64,000 nt of DNA from Pycnopodia helianthoides (taxonomy: Eukaryota; Echinodermata; Asteroidea; Forcipulatida; Asteriidae): assembly GCA_032158295.1 (NCBI GenBank), contig CM063249.1:9439195-9503194 (forward strand), in the 5' to 3' direction. The notes under the pieces were generated by a model, which did no database searches, was not told the DNA's origin, and was given only the letters and a program-made list of their open reading frames with translations. Made by a program: the position numbers and the translations under genes. Position 1 is the stretch's first letter. Every line of letters begins with the position of its first letter. Shown here in pieces: positions 1 to 14,933 of this stretch.

Positions 1-257
1 ACACTATTGCTAAAACTCAATAGTTTTAACTATACAAGAAATCTGTAGCATTTTCATCTCAAAAGCTGCATACAAAAACAAGAAATTCATCAACCTTTTT
101 GAGATAAAGTGGGCACTGTATGAGTAGGTTTGGGTGAATACAGACAGATTTACCAGATCCAAATAGTGCCCTCATAACAAGACTACCATAAATCAAAAAG
201 CTTATTGGGTTCTTTTTTTACCACTGTCTTTTTTCTTTTAAATATTAAAACCCTCGA

Positions 258-385
258 ACAGAGATATTGACAAATTATTGAAACCGCCAACCGTCTAGAT
301 AGCTCAAATGGTGGAGTGCCAGCAGGTTGTTGGTTCAAATCCCGCTCTCGTCAATTTGTCTTTGTTCAACCCCCCAAAATATTAA
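258..385 (+). repeat. tRNA-derived SINE (family S1)
   Basis: Contains an A-box-like TAGCTCAAATGG (299-310) and a B box GGTTCAAATCC, followed by CGCTCTCGTCAATTTGTC. The same body occurs twice near 26.5-26.9 kb. The cloverleaf is not maintained, so this is a SINE rather than a tRNA gene. Confidence 0.65.
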
Positions 386-781
386 ATTAACACCACTTTG
401 GCTGTAATAAATTCTTCAATGAAAGTGCTTTCAACATAATTAGAAAACATTTCCCCCCCCCAACCCGGAGTAGCAGGTTGGAAATTCATTTTCTACTCCA
501 CTCCAATCAAAGAAAAATAATTGAGCAATTTTTCACGTCGTGGTTTCCTTAATTGAGTTCTGGAGTATTTTCATCGGGTTGTGTTGGGACTTTGAAGTGG
601 CTGCAATTTCAGCTGAATGTTCCTGGCTGTTTCTAGGTCAACATTTCCCTAACGTTTCTACGAAGGACAAAACATCTGTTCCTTCCTGAATATCTATAAT
701 AATAATAATAATAATGGCATTTATAGAGCGCTCTTATACTGGGTATCAAAGCGCTTATACAAGTGCAGCCTCTTTATTTTG

Positions 782-1180
782 TCTAGTTTTCTAAACAGCA
801 TCAAATTTAATTGCCTTTCCTTTTTGTGAGGCTGGCAGAGGTTTATTTTAGCCCAGTGATAGCATGAGGAAATTATACTTCTTTTGTTGAAAGATAGGGT
901 GTCATTTTTTTCAAAACAAAAGTACCCAGCACACACAACTCTAGTTACATTTGGTGGAAGGACTCAAACTTCAGTAATTCTTCTAGTTTTCTAAACAGCA
1001 TCAAATTAATTGCCTTTCCTTTTTGTGAGGCTGGCAGAGGTTTATTTTAGCCCAGTGATAGCATGAGGAAATTATACTTCTTTTGTTGATAGATAAGGTG
1101 TCATTTTTTCAAAACAAAAGTACCCAGGCACACACAACTCTAGTTACATTTGGTGGAAGGACTCAAACTTCAGTAATTCT
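782..1180. repeat. Two-copy tandem duplication, unit about 199 bp
   Basis: The segment from TCTAGTTTTCTAAACAGCAT (782) repeats directly from 982, and both copies end in CTTCAGTAATTCT. A handful of single-base indels and substitutions separate them, so the duplication is recent. It is intronic. Confidence 0.9.
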
Positions 1181-4100
1181 CCTTCAGAATACAAAAATAT
1201 AAAAGTTGAAAGGACTGCTCCCTCTCGCTCCCCAAAAAGAAAAGACGACTTGAGTAAAAAAATCCTCACAACCTTCAAAAGCCCCGAACCTAAGGCACAA
1301 TTGTCAGTCAGCGACTAAAAACCAATAATTGGGCAACAGGTATTTCTACTTGGTTAGAGATAAACTAATAACACAATTCCCCCTGTTTCCTGATTCAACT
1401 TGAAGGAACCTTGGAAAACCCCTGAGTAAATCCAACAAAATAAGCCGTGAAATTAGGTCTCACATTGCATTGGAAGTAATACGCCAAATTCTTAGCTTCA
1501 GACGTGCACGGGGTTGTGTTTTTTTTTTCCCCCTTTTTTGTTTCTGCAAGTTGTAGGTGCATTACTTGAGAGCGGAGAGACCTTTTATCATGATGCGGCC
1601 ATCTTAATTGTCCCCCATTCAACTCAATGTAATCAAATCGAGGCTGGAACTTGGAACGAAACATTTCTGGTTCCTTTTTGTACAATAAATATCAGCATCC
1701 GTTAATGTTACTGGATACGTGGAGCCTGACTAAAATGATAGCAGCATGACAAAGGGCTATTGGACTGTAGTTTCACATGATCACTAAACAAAGTAAAAAA
1801 AATACTAAACGTCTGGTGTTACAGGGTAATACTGCACATTCACGGATGTACATAAGGAAGTCCAATAGTCTGTTATTTTTTGAATCCTCTGGTAATTCCA
1901 CTTCAGACTATTTTTATTTCCTTCTCAGAAAACGAAAATAGGACCTAATTATGTATTCAAGAATGACTGAAATTGAACAATGAGAATAAATGTACCGATA
2001 GAATAAATATTTGAGCAGCGATTCTTGGTTTCCTGTAACAGCTGTGTGTAGTAATCGTGTTATTGTCTCTAAACAGAGAACACTATCATCCCGGCTACAC
2101 TCCAATTCACCAGCAAACAATAGTGGCAAAGCTTAGCAGGATAGAAACACACAATGCAGGTGTTCAAAGGATGCTGATTTCTATCACATTCAGCTTGGCA
2201 GGGACTTCCTGGTTCTCGTGTAATTGTCGTGTTTTTTTGTAAGTCTCTCTCCTCCTGCTCATTGTCCCTGACAAGTGAGCCATGGGAAATGGTTCGGCTG
2301 GGCAGGGAGAACTGTGTGAGTGAGGCAAGTGGTCAAGTGGCCGGGCCGGCGCTCTCAATCCAATGTGGACTGAGACCAGCAACAAACTGACTATTGACTC
2401 CAATAACACTGGGGCAGCCAGTGTCAAGTTACCTGGGTGTTATGGTAGGGTGTCATATATTGCTTTTATTACTACGTGGCACCAGCCTGCACTGTCGGCA
2501 CAAACAGTAATGCGGGCAGTCAAACAATTTTAAAACAACATCTCGAAAAAAATGTTAAACCCACTCCAAACATTGTACTGGTTTGTGCCTGAAATGTTTG
2601 ATCGTACAAGTCAATCTGCTTCACCAAAATTGCACTCAAAATGAGACATTTAAAGCTAAACCATCACACACAAGTCCAAACAATTTTCAGACAATTTCAG
2701 TCATCAATCGCAATTCAACGCCACAGCAGTGATAAAGTAACTATAAGCTCTACTAAAACGCAGAGACCTCTCCTCTGTCAAATATTTACCCGATTTGTTT
2801 AATAATCCTCCCGAAACAGGAAACATTTCCTTTAGACTGTTTTCTTCCAGGGATTTCAATGCGGGACTTTCCACAATAAAAACAAAATGGTTTTTATAGT
2901 GTATCTGTATCAATAAAGTTGGCCGTAACGTGTACTTTGGTCCCACACAAAGATTATCAACTTCATTATCCAATGTAGATTGCCTGAGCAAACCCCTCAG
3001 AAAATAACCAAAACGACATTAGTCATTCAGTAATATAAAAAAACCAAACAGCTATACAACAGTTGAGACCACGAACACTTACACAGCAATGCTGGCACCC
3101 ATTTATTTTTACAAACATAGTTTACCCTGCGTTTGTCACTTTTTGCTGTTTTTGTTAGTGTGTTGATTATAGCTCTGTGGTAGAGCCTACCTTCATTTAT
3201 ACCTGAGACACCAACTGTGATAAGTACAGATTACACTATCTAGGAACACACCTAATCAGATAGTGGGTGTTGATAAGTGATAGGAAGACACAGAGGTGTT
3301 TTTTTTATGGTGGAAAGAATACAAGGTTTGTTTTCTTGCAATCGTGTCAGTGTCGTGTGTTCTTTTGTGTTCATCAGGAATGAGATTGTATGAAAATGAA
3401 CAATCCTGAAAAAATTTGACAGAAATTTCCTCTTGGTGTTGAGGTGAAGCTCCCTGAATGTGCAGAATGTTACAATTCTAGACTGTGTACATCATTTGAA
3501 ATAGATATTAAAAGGTCTGGTCATAACCATGGTGGTATGAAAATAAATTTATTTTCTACCTCCATGTCATAGCAAAGGCAAGTCTTTTCATTTCTGTGAC
3601 GGCAAGTTTGCCTCTTTCAAGAAAATCTGAAGATGCAGGGAGATCAGTAAAAAAAATTCCTGAAATTCCTGACAAATCCCGTGCCGGATTCAATGCTTCA
3701 TCTGTTGAATGAAGTCGAATAAAAGGCTTAATGATAAAAACAATGCACACAATTTGATCGTTAAGCTTTTACGTGATCACACATCAACATAAATGTCTGA
3801 GGTAATGATGCAGAGAGTAGGTTAACACTTAGTCTTCATTACACAATTTATAAAGACTAGTGTTGTAGACGTCCTTGAGTTATTCTTCAGTCTGACTTGT
3901 TAAAAAACGGTCACACCCCTAGTTTACCAAATTCCCACAATTAAACTGGCAAGTAAAGTGGATAGAAGTTCCGTTTCTTAACGTTTAATCAAAATTTAAT
4001 TAAAGCCAGGTAGTACTTAGTAAGCCGGCACTTTTTTCCCCTCGATTTTTAATTTATAAATCATTATACTTTCAGATTTTATTCCGAGGTTAGAAAGCCG

Positions 4101-4675
4101 ATTATGAAGAGTGGCATATGTTGACACGTTTCTTGCAACATGTGTTTACAGCAAGCTTCCCCCCATTGTTGTGAAATCTACCACGTATTGATGCTACGTC
4201 ACCGCGACGCCACGTGGCGCCTGGCTCCAAACGAACCCAATACCTGCACCATTCAAACAGGCCGCTCACTGATGAATAACCAAGAATAAACAACATTTCT
4301 AAACTGGGAAAAACCGTTTCAAATCATCCCGTCACAGACTAGGAACAATGATATGACATTATGAGTGCGGTGCCCACAGTATTGAGTGGGATTATTGAGT
4401 CTTCAGTAAGCATGGAGGAAGAGTTTTAAAGTGTCCAGAGTGTCGTTCCTACATGATCAACAACAACACAAGTTGTTTTAGTTTCTCTTATAACTAAATA
4501 ACACGCTCGGTGAAGTGAACTTAAGGATGTCAGTTTCAGGTCTTGGTTTTTAGGTGAAGCAAGTCAAGCTGTAACCATGAACTAAATTGTCCTTTCGTGA
4601 ACCAAGATGCTTCATGTAGCTCCATACAACGAACAAACAATTTGTCTTTCACACATTTCTGATGACCATCGACAC

Positions 4676-4738
4676 TAACACTCAGTTTTTATGGTAATGT
4701 ACTTCTTGAGTAATTACCAAAAGTATCCGCAGCCTTTA
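4676..4738. mobile_element. Family E right-end fragment
   Basis: GTACTTCTTGAGTAATTACC then CAGCCTTTAA matches the right arm of the 47.9-kb copy. Confidence 0.55.
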
Positions 4739-6976
4739 AAAGCTGGTTGTGTGATTCCAATGCATCAACACAATGAATTTTGTACCCAAACAGGAACCTG
4801 ACTGAAAGCCTTCACTTGACATGCCTCCAGTTTACTCCACACATTATTTGCTATTCCATCATTAACCACAATGCCTGCCGTTTTAGACAGTTGACCCTAC
4901 ATCACAACTTGGTGTGAAAAACAGCAAAGAGCAAACCCTCCACCACCAAATGAGACGGGCAAAAATTAAATAAAAAAAACGCTTCACCAACAAAAATTCT
5001 GTTGACTTTTCTTTTAGCTGTTCAGCTTCCGACCCAATTTGCTTAAGAGGGCTGACTAGTGGTAAGCTTAAAAAGAATGCCATAGGGTTATTATACGACC
5101 TCAATTCTCGTCCCCCCTCAATCTTTCGATCCATTGGCCATGTTCAAATGTGTGTTCAAGCCGGTGTACACTAAGGGTGCAGCAGCAGTGTAGCAGCATA
5201 GTGTATTGTTCACTGGGCCGTTTGTTAAAGGTCTTTTATAGATTTTGGGTGAGGGGACTGCCGAGAAGAGCCATTGGTTAAAATGTCACTTTGTGCAAGT
5301 GTGCAGTCAGATAAAAAAAACAAACAGACAAAAAACCACAGACCTGTGTCCATTTAAAGTCAAACTTTCCTCTGAACATTCTGATATTTTCATGAAAGTT
5401 CCCTGTTCTCAAGAAACATGATAGGTACATCATGTAAGCGGCCTTGCCCAGTGCTTAGGATAATTGAAATACCAGGCATTACACTGGGTAGTGTTTACAA
5501 TGGATATAAAAGCACAGGCTTTTATTAATGATAAGCTTTATACAAGTTTTCTTCTGTGTAACTTTTGACATTTAGTATTCAGAATTCATTTGAGGTTAGA
5601 AGTCGGGTCGGACTGTGAAATCTTGTAAGCCTCCAGTTATTTCTATTTAATCTTTTATAGCTCCGTTTATTCCATAGAACACAAAGAAAGGTGGGGTGAC
5701 ATTCAAGAATGCAGCGTACACACACACACACCACAACCAGCGACGTTGTGCATGTAATTGCTGCTGATCACTCGCCGTGCATGGCAACACCACATGTTTG
5801 TCCGCTGACATGTGTCTACTCACGGTCTTGCGCAAACAGGGCGGCATGTTTGTGTTTGCTGGTTGGATTATGCCAACTGAATGAGCCCCGGCATCATACA
5901 CAACAAGGAATCCATTGACCGTGTTATTAGGTAATCCTACGAGAAAGGCACATCCCGTGGGCCAGCACAAGGGCCCCCCTCAACACACTTACTCCGCCGG
6001 CAAATTAAATTTGCAGGCAAATTGCCCGCTCTCTGTCCGGCAAATGTTTTTTGTCCAACAGTCCCAAGCAATTTGAATTTCAGCGGTAATTTGCCCGAGT
6101 TCAGTAAAGAGGCTACGCAGCCTGGTGGCATGGTTAAAAATATCAGTTGCATAAATAACTGACCATGAAATGAAAAAAAATTTAAAAATCTAGGGCAACT
6201 TGTTCAAAGGGGAGAAAATTGTGTCAAAAACGAACATCAATAACAAAACCTGCTTTGTTTAATAACTGGGGTATGTTCCCCCAATAGGCAAGACAGCGTT
6301 AACTAACAAAAAATAACAGTTAACCATTCATAATCAATCAAGGTGTTTCACTTGAACATCTGCATTTATTTCTTTTTACCATGAGCCACTGAGGTACAAA
6401 TAGCTGAACACCATAGATCCTGATCCTTGTCACCTACCAGACTGTCCATCTTACAATTTGAATGGTTTTATGATCCCCACTACTTGTCTATGTTTAGACT
6501 CAGGGCCCAGAAGGGGTCCTTTTGTCAACCACTCCCCACTGAATAGCTGCACTCTTACCCTAGTCGTTTCATACGCCACTTTCTTTACAATGCCACCACT
6601 AAATAAGGAATTTCTTAAGGACATTGATTTCCGTGAGCTTTGGATTCGCAGGAAAGGCTCAAGCTGAGCCGGTAGGAAAAGATGGACTTGGGTCAGAAGA
6701 CAAAGTGATGTATGCAAGCGTGTTTCAACGGACTGCCAGAGATAGTAGTAGTGGTACCCGGAGGTGTGATGTAGTTAGTTATTAATCACTGACAGGTATC
6801 AAGCCATATTCTCAAGTAGACACATGATTTTATTATCAATCATGCCCACCAAGTATTTCAGACTTCATTGAGGCAAGCTTTAACAAAAATGTAATCAACT
6901 CTCAACAAACAGACCAGGACAGTCAAATACTCTGATCATTTGTTGCCGCGGCAATGTCTCAAACTCATAAACACAG

Positions 6977-7168
6977 GGGCCCAATTTCATAGAGCTGCTC
7001 AAGCAGAAAACAGTGCTTAACAATTGTCTGCTAAGCAGAAATGAGCAGGATACCAGTCACAAATTGTGCATGTGACATGGTAGTTTGGCTGGTAACTTTA
7101 TTCTGGTAAGCATAATTTGTTGTGCTTAGCTACTTTTTGTGCCTAAGCTGCTCTATAAAACTGGGCCC
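6977..7168. mobile_element. Palindromic MITE family A, copy 1
   Basis: About 192 bp bounded by GGGCCCAATTTCAT and its complement (ATAAAACTGGGCCC). The internal signature is GAGCAGGATACCAGTCACAA, then TTGGCTGGTAAC. No coding capacity, so presumed non-autonomous. Confidence 0.85.
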
Positions 7169-8806
7169 AGGATTTAAAAGCCCCTTTCCCTTTCACATGA
7201 TTAATATAAAGCAAACTCTGTACGAGGAGTTTCCAACAAACAAGGAGACAATCCAACCGTACGGGTTCCACACCAAATTGTTTAAACTTCTACTTGGTAT
7301 TGGGATAAACCATGACAGCTCAGCAGAATCGCTAAGTCAAAAAGTAAATTTGTCAAACCAAGTCAAAAACCCTTTCTGAAAAGCTCACTGTGAGATCGAT
7401 GACCTTCAGTCAGCTGATTCTTGCTAGCAAAAAGTCCACCAGCAAAATGTGGAGAAGGCAAAAGTGCTGTGTTAATTCTTTTATGGGTTTGCATCCAAAC
7501 AATAACTCATTTTTTAACTCCTACCCCTCGCCCACACACACAAATTTGTCGACCAGGTAAATCGAGAACTTGTCTTTGTTCTCCTTTGTTAAGACTTTTT
7601 TTAGCGATGCCTCCATTGGTCTCCTACACAAAATATAACCAAGAACATCCGCAGCCTGTTCAAGCCAACCGGAAACCTTTTGTTATATTCCTCGGTCGAA
7701 CCAGTAGCCACGCTCGCAAAACCTACCCCCATACACAACAACCACGACTGAAATAAAAGGATTAATAAAATTGCACCGAGATATTGAACTTCTATTCTCC
7801 TGTCATTGTGTTCAGCCAACATGTAACTATATCTTCCCCCGCTGCTTCAAACTTGAAGTCTTTCATGTGATGTCAACAGTTCAATACATCAGACACACAG
7901 AAATGCCAGATGAATGGAAGCCATGCTTAATATTATATTAAAAAAACCTTGGGATTAATTGACGTACAGTTTGGAAATATGTTGAGTCAACTCACGAGGG
8001 ATGGTACGACAATCAACATCTTCAGATGGCTCTCCATATGAGTTAAGAGATTCGAGATCTGAAGAACCCCAAGAAAGTAGAATCTGGTGTTTTATTATTG
8101 ACTTTATCATCCGAGGAGCTATTTCACAGAAGAGAAGGGTGTATGTAACCAAATTACACCAGGGTCTAGGATCCATGGTTGAGGGGAATCGGGAGAAACA
8201 GGGCTCACCTCCAGGAACCCAGCTGCCCCCGTCAAAACAATTAAATCACTCCGGGTTAATTAACATCGTACAACCAACGTTATGATTTTGTTTATGCGAG
8301 TTTAAAATGTGGATCTTCTGATTTGATTAGAGGGTGGGGGCTCAGGAGGAGAGAGGTTTCTTAATAAGGTTTTAAAGGTCGGTTGTAATAGGGTCGGGAA
8401 TTAAATGGACAAATTTGACAAAATGACAACGAAAGATTACAAGCCAAGGGGACAGGTCCATAATGTTGATAGTTTTTGAGTGTAATAGACCTCTTGCGTA
8501 TGACATCACAAGCCCAGACAACACCCTCACTGAAGTCAATTAAGATCTGGCATTGCTGAGAGTTGTGCGCAGCGCACTGTTTCCATTGGTTGACCTCAGC
8601 GATGGCAGCCAATGCAAGGGGGTCTATAGCATGTAATGTTATACCTACAAATTATTTTGTTGTTTTAACAAGTTCAATGCTTTGAAAGGTTACAGCCTAA
8701 TACCAATCACCCAGGATTATTTACAAGAGAAACAGATTCATGTGAAGTACTGTTGGTCGCAATTTTATTCCGTAAATTTCAAGTATTTAGAGAGAAGCTT
8801 GAAAAT

Positions 8807-9495
8807 AAGCCATTTGCAACTTAGATTTGAGTAATGTCTGGTACAATGACTTGCTTAGCCATAATTTGAATTCCTCAGACTATAAGATTACAGAAATGCT
8901 ATTGGCACAATGACCAGGACACTAATGTAAAGCGCATTGATACGTTATTGTGAAATGCGCTATATAAGAACTAGTTATTAAGAACTAGTTATCATAGAGA
9001 CAGTTGCTACGTCAAATGGTTCTAGGCAAGCTTTTGTATAGCAACCTCCAGATGAGCAAACATTGGTACCCGCTGTGCCATACACATTCAATCAAAATTG
9101 TGTATGTTTGCCGTCTCTTACCCAACTATGCAAAAAAGCTTGCCCCGAATCCTATGACATACAAGTGCTGTTAGCAACTGTCTGTATAGTCTGAGGAATT
9201 CAAATTTAAGCAGGAATTAGTGACTAAGGAACCCTCCAAAGTTTTCAACATTTTTCAGGTCGTACAGAAATCGCTACTTTTGAGATTCCCCCAAGTAGTA
9301 CATATATCAACATTTTTATTTCCAAATTTTTGCACATTATTCAAATATCAACATTTAACACACCTGTTCAAGTTGTTCGTGGTCTCTGACCCCCCTCCTC
9401 CCATTATACTATTTGCATGACAGTGAAACAGCCCCCTAAGCAAGCCATTGTATCAGCACAACAGACATTATTCAGATCTAACTCACAAACGGCTC
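8807..9495. mobile_element. Palindromic element K, copy 1, with nested insertions
   Basis: Arms AGCCATTTGCAACTTAGATT and CTAACTCACAAACGGCT, with ATGTCTGGTACAATGACTTG near the left. An S2 SINE tail (about 8,920-8,995) and about 210 bases at 9,225-9,437 are extra compared with copy 2. Confidence 0.7.
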
Positions 9496-12015
9496 ATTAT
9501 AGTGTAGCAATCAAGTTATTGTTGATCTTGTCATCAGTTTATTGGCCAGTGGAGCGATTGTTGGCAATATGGTGTACAGTAGTTTGGATACAGTGTGAGC
9601 ATCTTGCATTCTGTTGGAATGATCCACGGATCAGATAAATCTACCACAAGTCTTATGACAATGACCTTCTGGTCTGGACTCCTTGCGGAGAGCTTGAAGA
9701 TGTACTAACTCCGAGCCGAATCACATCGTGGCTATTCTGAGAATCCCCCTATGTAGGATTGATTACCCCTGGAATGTCACCTTTTTAATTTCATGAATTC
9801 CCCTGCGGGAGTTACCTGCATGGTAGATGCCATGCCGGCACCAAGAAGAAACAAAGATGGCGTGTGTGTGTAAGCTCTGGCACAATGCCACCATGGCCTG
9901 TACGTGCCGTATGACCGATCCTACCACATCGTGTTAGATTCAACTCCCAAGAAAAATGCACTTCTGTCGGGCCATTAAAAAAAAAGTAATGGCTGCGTAA
10001 AAAAAAAACACCGGAGAAAAAAGCCGCCATATGGCATTTGTATACTAGAAAACTTTCATCTTGCTTATTGCTTTATTTATATTAAATATTGTAAAAATAG
10101 TGAACTTGGGGCCATTGCTTTTCAGCAAGCTGGTCCAGCTGTTGGGATATTAATATAAACAGCCAGACCCAATGGCTCTTCTGATGAACGTGCCTGCAAC
10201 TGCAAAGCAACAGGAACAATTCACTCAGGTCTGACGGCTACACATATGAGAATAGAAACACCTGGACTATTGTTAGCCACGCAGTAAAAAATTGTGCATC
10301 TTTCCAAGTTGGTCAACGCCAACCTTTGAATAATGTACTAATGGCTCCAAAGGAAGTGGATCAACAAAAAGAAGCACGCAGAGTGCAGCCTCGGCCCGCA
10401 TCTTCCATTCAATTCATGGCTTACTGCTCATTGGTACCATTTGGAAAATAACGAATGAAGGCAACCACACACACCATTAATACTGCCCTTTTAGAAAGAA
10501 CAAATGCTGTTTTTAGTCAATGTCACAAACTGTCTCTTCATTTATTCCCTGAAATTCTACACCATGCTTGATATGGGGGCAGGGGCAGAGGGTTCCCCCA
10601 TGTTCCTATACTTTAACACACTATTTTCCTTTATACAGAAGTACTCCCCCTCCCCCCCCCTTTGATTCCTCAAAGAATTTCTGAGATTCCAAGCACCCAA
10701 TGAGGACACAATAGAGAGGGGGCTGGGGTACCACCATGCTCCACATATCGAGCACCAAACGTGAAATTCATCTAGATCATCTCACTTGTGAGTTTGCTTC
10801 GAAGTTTTAAACACTGGCAATTTGGGGTTTTCCCCACTGTACACACTGGAGCCACCCCAACCATTACAACACATACACAGAAAAGTGACCGACAAAAGTG
10901 CTAACATCCAAAAATACTACACTATGTTTGGATTTGTCCAGCCAAAATAACACAAGTCATCATCTACAGCACAGGATGCCATGACACCCCCAGCAAAACA
11001 TCCAACGGAAACCATAGCATACAATGTAGACTTCCATCTCCAGGCATACTGAAATGACACAACTTTCCAACTTTGTATGGCACGGATTCCCCACAGCAAG
11101 AAAAAAGTCCTCCGATACCATTTTATTTTATTTAGACAATTTTGATTTGTACCTCTCCCTCCCCTGGCTGGTTATTTACCCAAGGTTCCAATCTTGACAC
11201 AAGCAAGAGACACTCCAGTCTGCCACACTAAACTACAATTTGTTTTGAGAATGCTTGACCCGCCCCTCTCTTAATTGACCTAGATGACCTCAGATTAAGG
11301 GCATACCTCTCCACTGGGACCCTGTGGTCCCCTAAGGGGGGCCAGCCTTTAATTGGCTTACTAGCCCTTATTAGGGCATTGCTGTTTTCATTTGATGGCT
11401 GCAGATTTCTTTTATAGGTGAGTACAATTTAATTGTGTCATCAGGACCTGGTAAATAATCATCTATACTATCACAACGGAATGTACGGTTGGAATTGAAA
11501 TATTGGTACCAGCAGTGAAAGGTACAGTAATAAGTCACAATACTTTACAAAGAAAGTTTTATTCCACTCTCCTTACAATTGCAACCGATGAAACTAAAGT
11601 TGATCCACATGGGACTATTTCCATTTAAAGTTGACTATTTGATTCCTTTAAATGCATTTAAAACTATTCTGTTTTATGTTTAACATTACGCCTAGTCCCA
11701 CTCACATTTGTAGTATCTGAACACAATTTGATAAAGCTGTTATATAGGAATTACTGCTTTTGAAGCTGTAACTGTTATGTTTTTTGTTTTTTTGCTGAGT
11801 GAAAAATACCAGGGCCTTAATCAAATGGTCCGATAATAAATTTTTGCTAAAAATCTGTTCCTGCTATTTAATATTAGGCATCTACCAGGAAATCTGTGCA
11901 GCACAGCAAAGAGCTCACCATAAAGTAGCCCGGCCTCTCCCCACAAATAACGTCAAAACCTCAATGGGTCCAGCAGAGGTGACATTACCAACTGAACTTT
12001 CTGAAATCACAACCT

Positions 12016-12190
12016 GGTGCCCAATTTCAAATAATAATATTCTCAAACATTTTTTCAGCTTAGCCAATATAAGCAGGATACCAGTTACATTAGGTACATG
12101 TGTACATGGTCTCTTGGCTGGTAACCCTGTTCTGTTAAGCATAGTCTTGTTGTGCTTAACTACTTTTTGTGCTCTGTGAAATTGGGCTCT
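12016..12190. mobile_element. Palindromic MITE family A, degenerate copy
   Basis: Keeps TGCCCAATTTCA, AGCAGGATACCAGTTACATT, CTTGGCTGGTAACCC and GTGAAATTGGGC. Confidence 0.75.
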
Positions 12191-14933
12191 GGTGAAGATT
12201 AAGACTCCATGATGGGAGTGGCATTGGGATTCATCACGACAAAGCCATCACTGCTCAGAGTGTGTCCAGTGCTAATAACTCAGCCAAAATCCCTTCTGTC
12301 AGATGCCCTGTGTTGTATTATGCAGCCATGACTGAGAGCTACCTCCCAGTTGGGATTACAATCTGAATGGTTAAAGCCTAAGACTGCTGATACCTAACCA
12401 GTATGATCACTCCATTGGAATGTAAGGGTCAAGTGAAAAGACTCCAAAGGATGGCCAGGCTCCGGATTTACTTTACCATTAGGCGGGAGGGAACAGCCAG
12501 GCGAGGAGGAAGGGAATCCTGGACCGTAATACATAATGTACACAGTTTGTGAGCTGTGTGAATCGTGTTGATTATGGATGTGAAATGTAATATGCCCAAA
12601 GGCTTGGATATCTTAGCTGTGCTGTTATTTCAAAAGCATGGTACAGGCTTCTCATTGCTTTTAACCATTGTGCTGCATGTGGTACATTTTAAGCGATCCA
12701 TTATGGTGTTCGAGTATAAACAAATGTAGTCTGGTTCACCGTGTAGGCATCATCCTCACCATCATCATCAAACCAAAGCACAATATCGTATGACACAACA
12801 TAATGGCTTCAATTTATTTGGTAAGCCCCCCTGAACAGCAGACTCCAAATCATTCACACATCACACGACATTTTGCCTGGTGACTGGCTTCCACTAAATT
12901 ACATGTTCCAAGCGACTCTTTGAAAATTGCCTCGCGACAAAATAAAAAGCGAAACAATTTCATTCTTCCCATGATCGGCCTGGAGCCATTTCCCTGAATC
13001 TTCACCGCATTCATGTACATCATATCACCCATGCAGTTGAGAGTGATGCACTTTTCAACAATTGTACACCATAATATTTCTCTTTGCATGGTGAAAACAT
13101 TTTGCAAGTTCTTATCAAAGATCTTGACTGTGCTATCTTTGAAGCAGGGTTTCTGAGTAACTGTTCAAGTACCAACATCTAAATTAAAATATTATTGGGT
13201 GTCGGATGCCAACAATCTGATAATTTTTGAATTATGGATACTACCCCACAGAAATTTTTCATCAAATTGGTTAAATACAATATATATAGGCCTTTTTAAT
13301 TAACCAGTTATGAAATTGTATGCAGCTGTTTTCAACAGAGGAATTTCTTTTTCCAGACATGCGTACAAGAGCAACTGTTGTACAATTACGCTGAATTTAC
13401 CTTAGTGACTATCCCCGTGGCAACAATCACCTTGGTTACCAGCAGGTATGGAATGTCATCAGGTCAATGTGATTCAATAATTAAGAGACCAACCAGTGAA
13501 GGGGACCAATGAGAGGTTTACCACGGGCAAAGTTAGACAAGGAGGTTGGAAAAACTGGGCAGGTTATACGACCGGTCGTATCGGTAGCAAATCAACCAGC
13601 GGAATGCAATATAACCTCACTGAATAAACAAACACTAATGTTTGGTATTGATGCCTGTACCCAGACAAGCGGAAAAATCTATTTTTATAAAAATTAAAAC
13701 GAGAAGGAGAGGGGGGGTGTCTCGCTGTTGGTATGATAAGAATGTAATTTCCACAGCTTGAGTTCGATGATGATATTTAATAATTCTGCAGTGGAGTCAC
13801 GTTTGGGATTTCTGAGGGAGCCATTTCAACAAGGATGGAAGGGTGCTGGTCGTGAGATGAGAAATTGCTTTCATCAGCCAAGTGTCAAAAACTAGCTGCG
13901 GACTCATTTGTCAAGTATGCATTGATAGGCACCAATGTGACTAAGCTCAGATCGCTGCCTTGCACTAATGTTTACAAAGTGTTTACCCCGAATCCCAGAC
14001 CTCGAAAAAAAAAGATTTACTACACCCCAGATTGCAATGTTCAACTTGAAAGTTTTGTTCCCCCCAATCAGAAAATCTGCAACCTTGTCTGTGGCTTACA
14101 ATAGGCATACATTTGTACAAACTCAACAATTGGCAGAATGTATTTGGACAAATTTCGCACTAAATACAATTAACATGTTCATGTACGCCACACGCCCTTT
14201 AAAAAAATGTTTTAACAAACACGAGTTGAAAATTTCACTAATTGCTTTTCTTCGTTCTGCAAATGCATACCGAGTCTGTTTATTGTGTACAAATGAGTTG
14301 GTAAAATTACAATGAGTAAGCTGTGTACACGATACATACCTTGTCAAGATATCCACAGTTTTAATATAATAACATAACAATAATGTATTTCATTACACTG
14401 GCTCCCGCTATCCGCCAAACAGCTCAACAACAAGACCCTAAAATAATCCGCTTGGATCCAGCCAACAAAGGAGTCTTTGTTCTGGTTAACTGACCGCATA
14501 AAACAGGAGCCAGAGTCTATTGCTTGCCAGAGTCTATTGCTTACCAGAGGTGCAATGTATATCCTATTTTATTGCTGTACCATTAGCGTGGGCATGACCC
14601 CTATAATGGTGTAGTGTGTTCCTGCAGGTTTCCAACTATACAGTACTTAAATGGTTGGTAATAATCAACTCTATTGTCCGTAAAACCTCCCCCAACAACA
14701 GTAATGAGTAATTGAACTTCTGCTGTCTCCTGAAGTTTTTCTGAGACTCTGAATGAGCCGTTTTGGAGTTGTTGTTTTTTTTTCCCTCATAAAATCAAGC
14801 AAAAGCAAAAGCATAAACCTTTGTTTATCGGTTTCCTATAAAAACATGTTCATTTCTGGTACTTTATCTGAAAGCAATTTTGATGTGATTTTTTTCTTCT
14901 TTTTTTCTTATGAAATATCGCCTAAAATCACAA

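Noticed and set aside
5647..5970. Minus-strand frame of 107 codons
   Set aside because: No splice signals or motifs. Part comes from a CACACA-rich stretch.
12850..13107. Minus-strand frame considered as a missing Musashi exon
   Set aside because: The Met-rich peptide does not match RRM2 or the C-terminal region, and splice sites do not fit.
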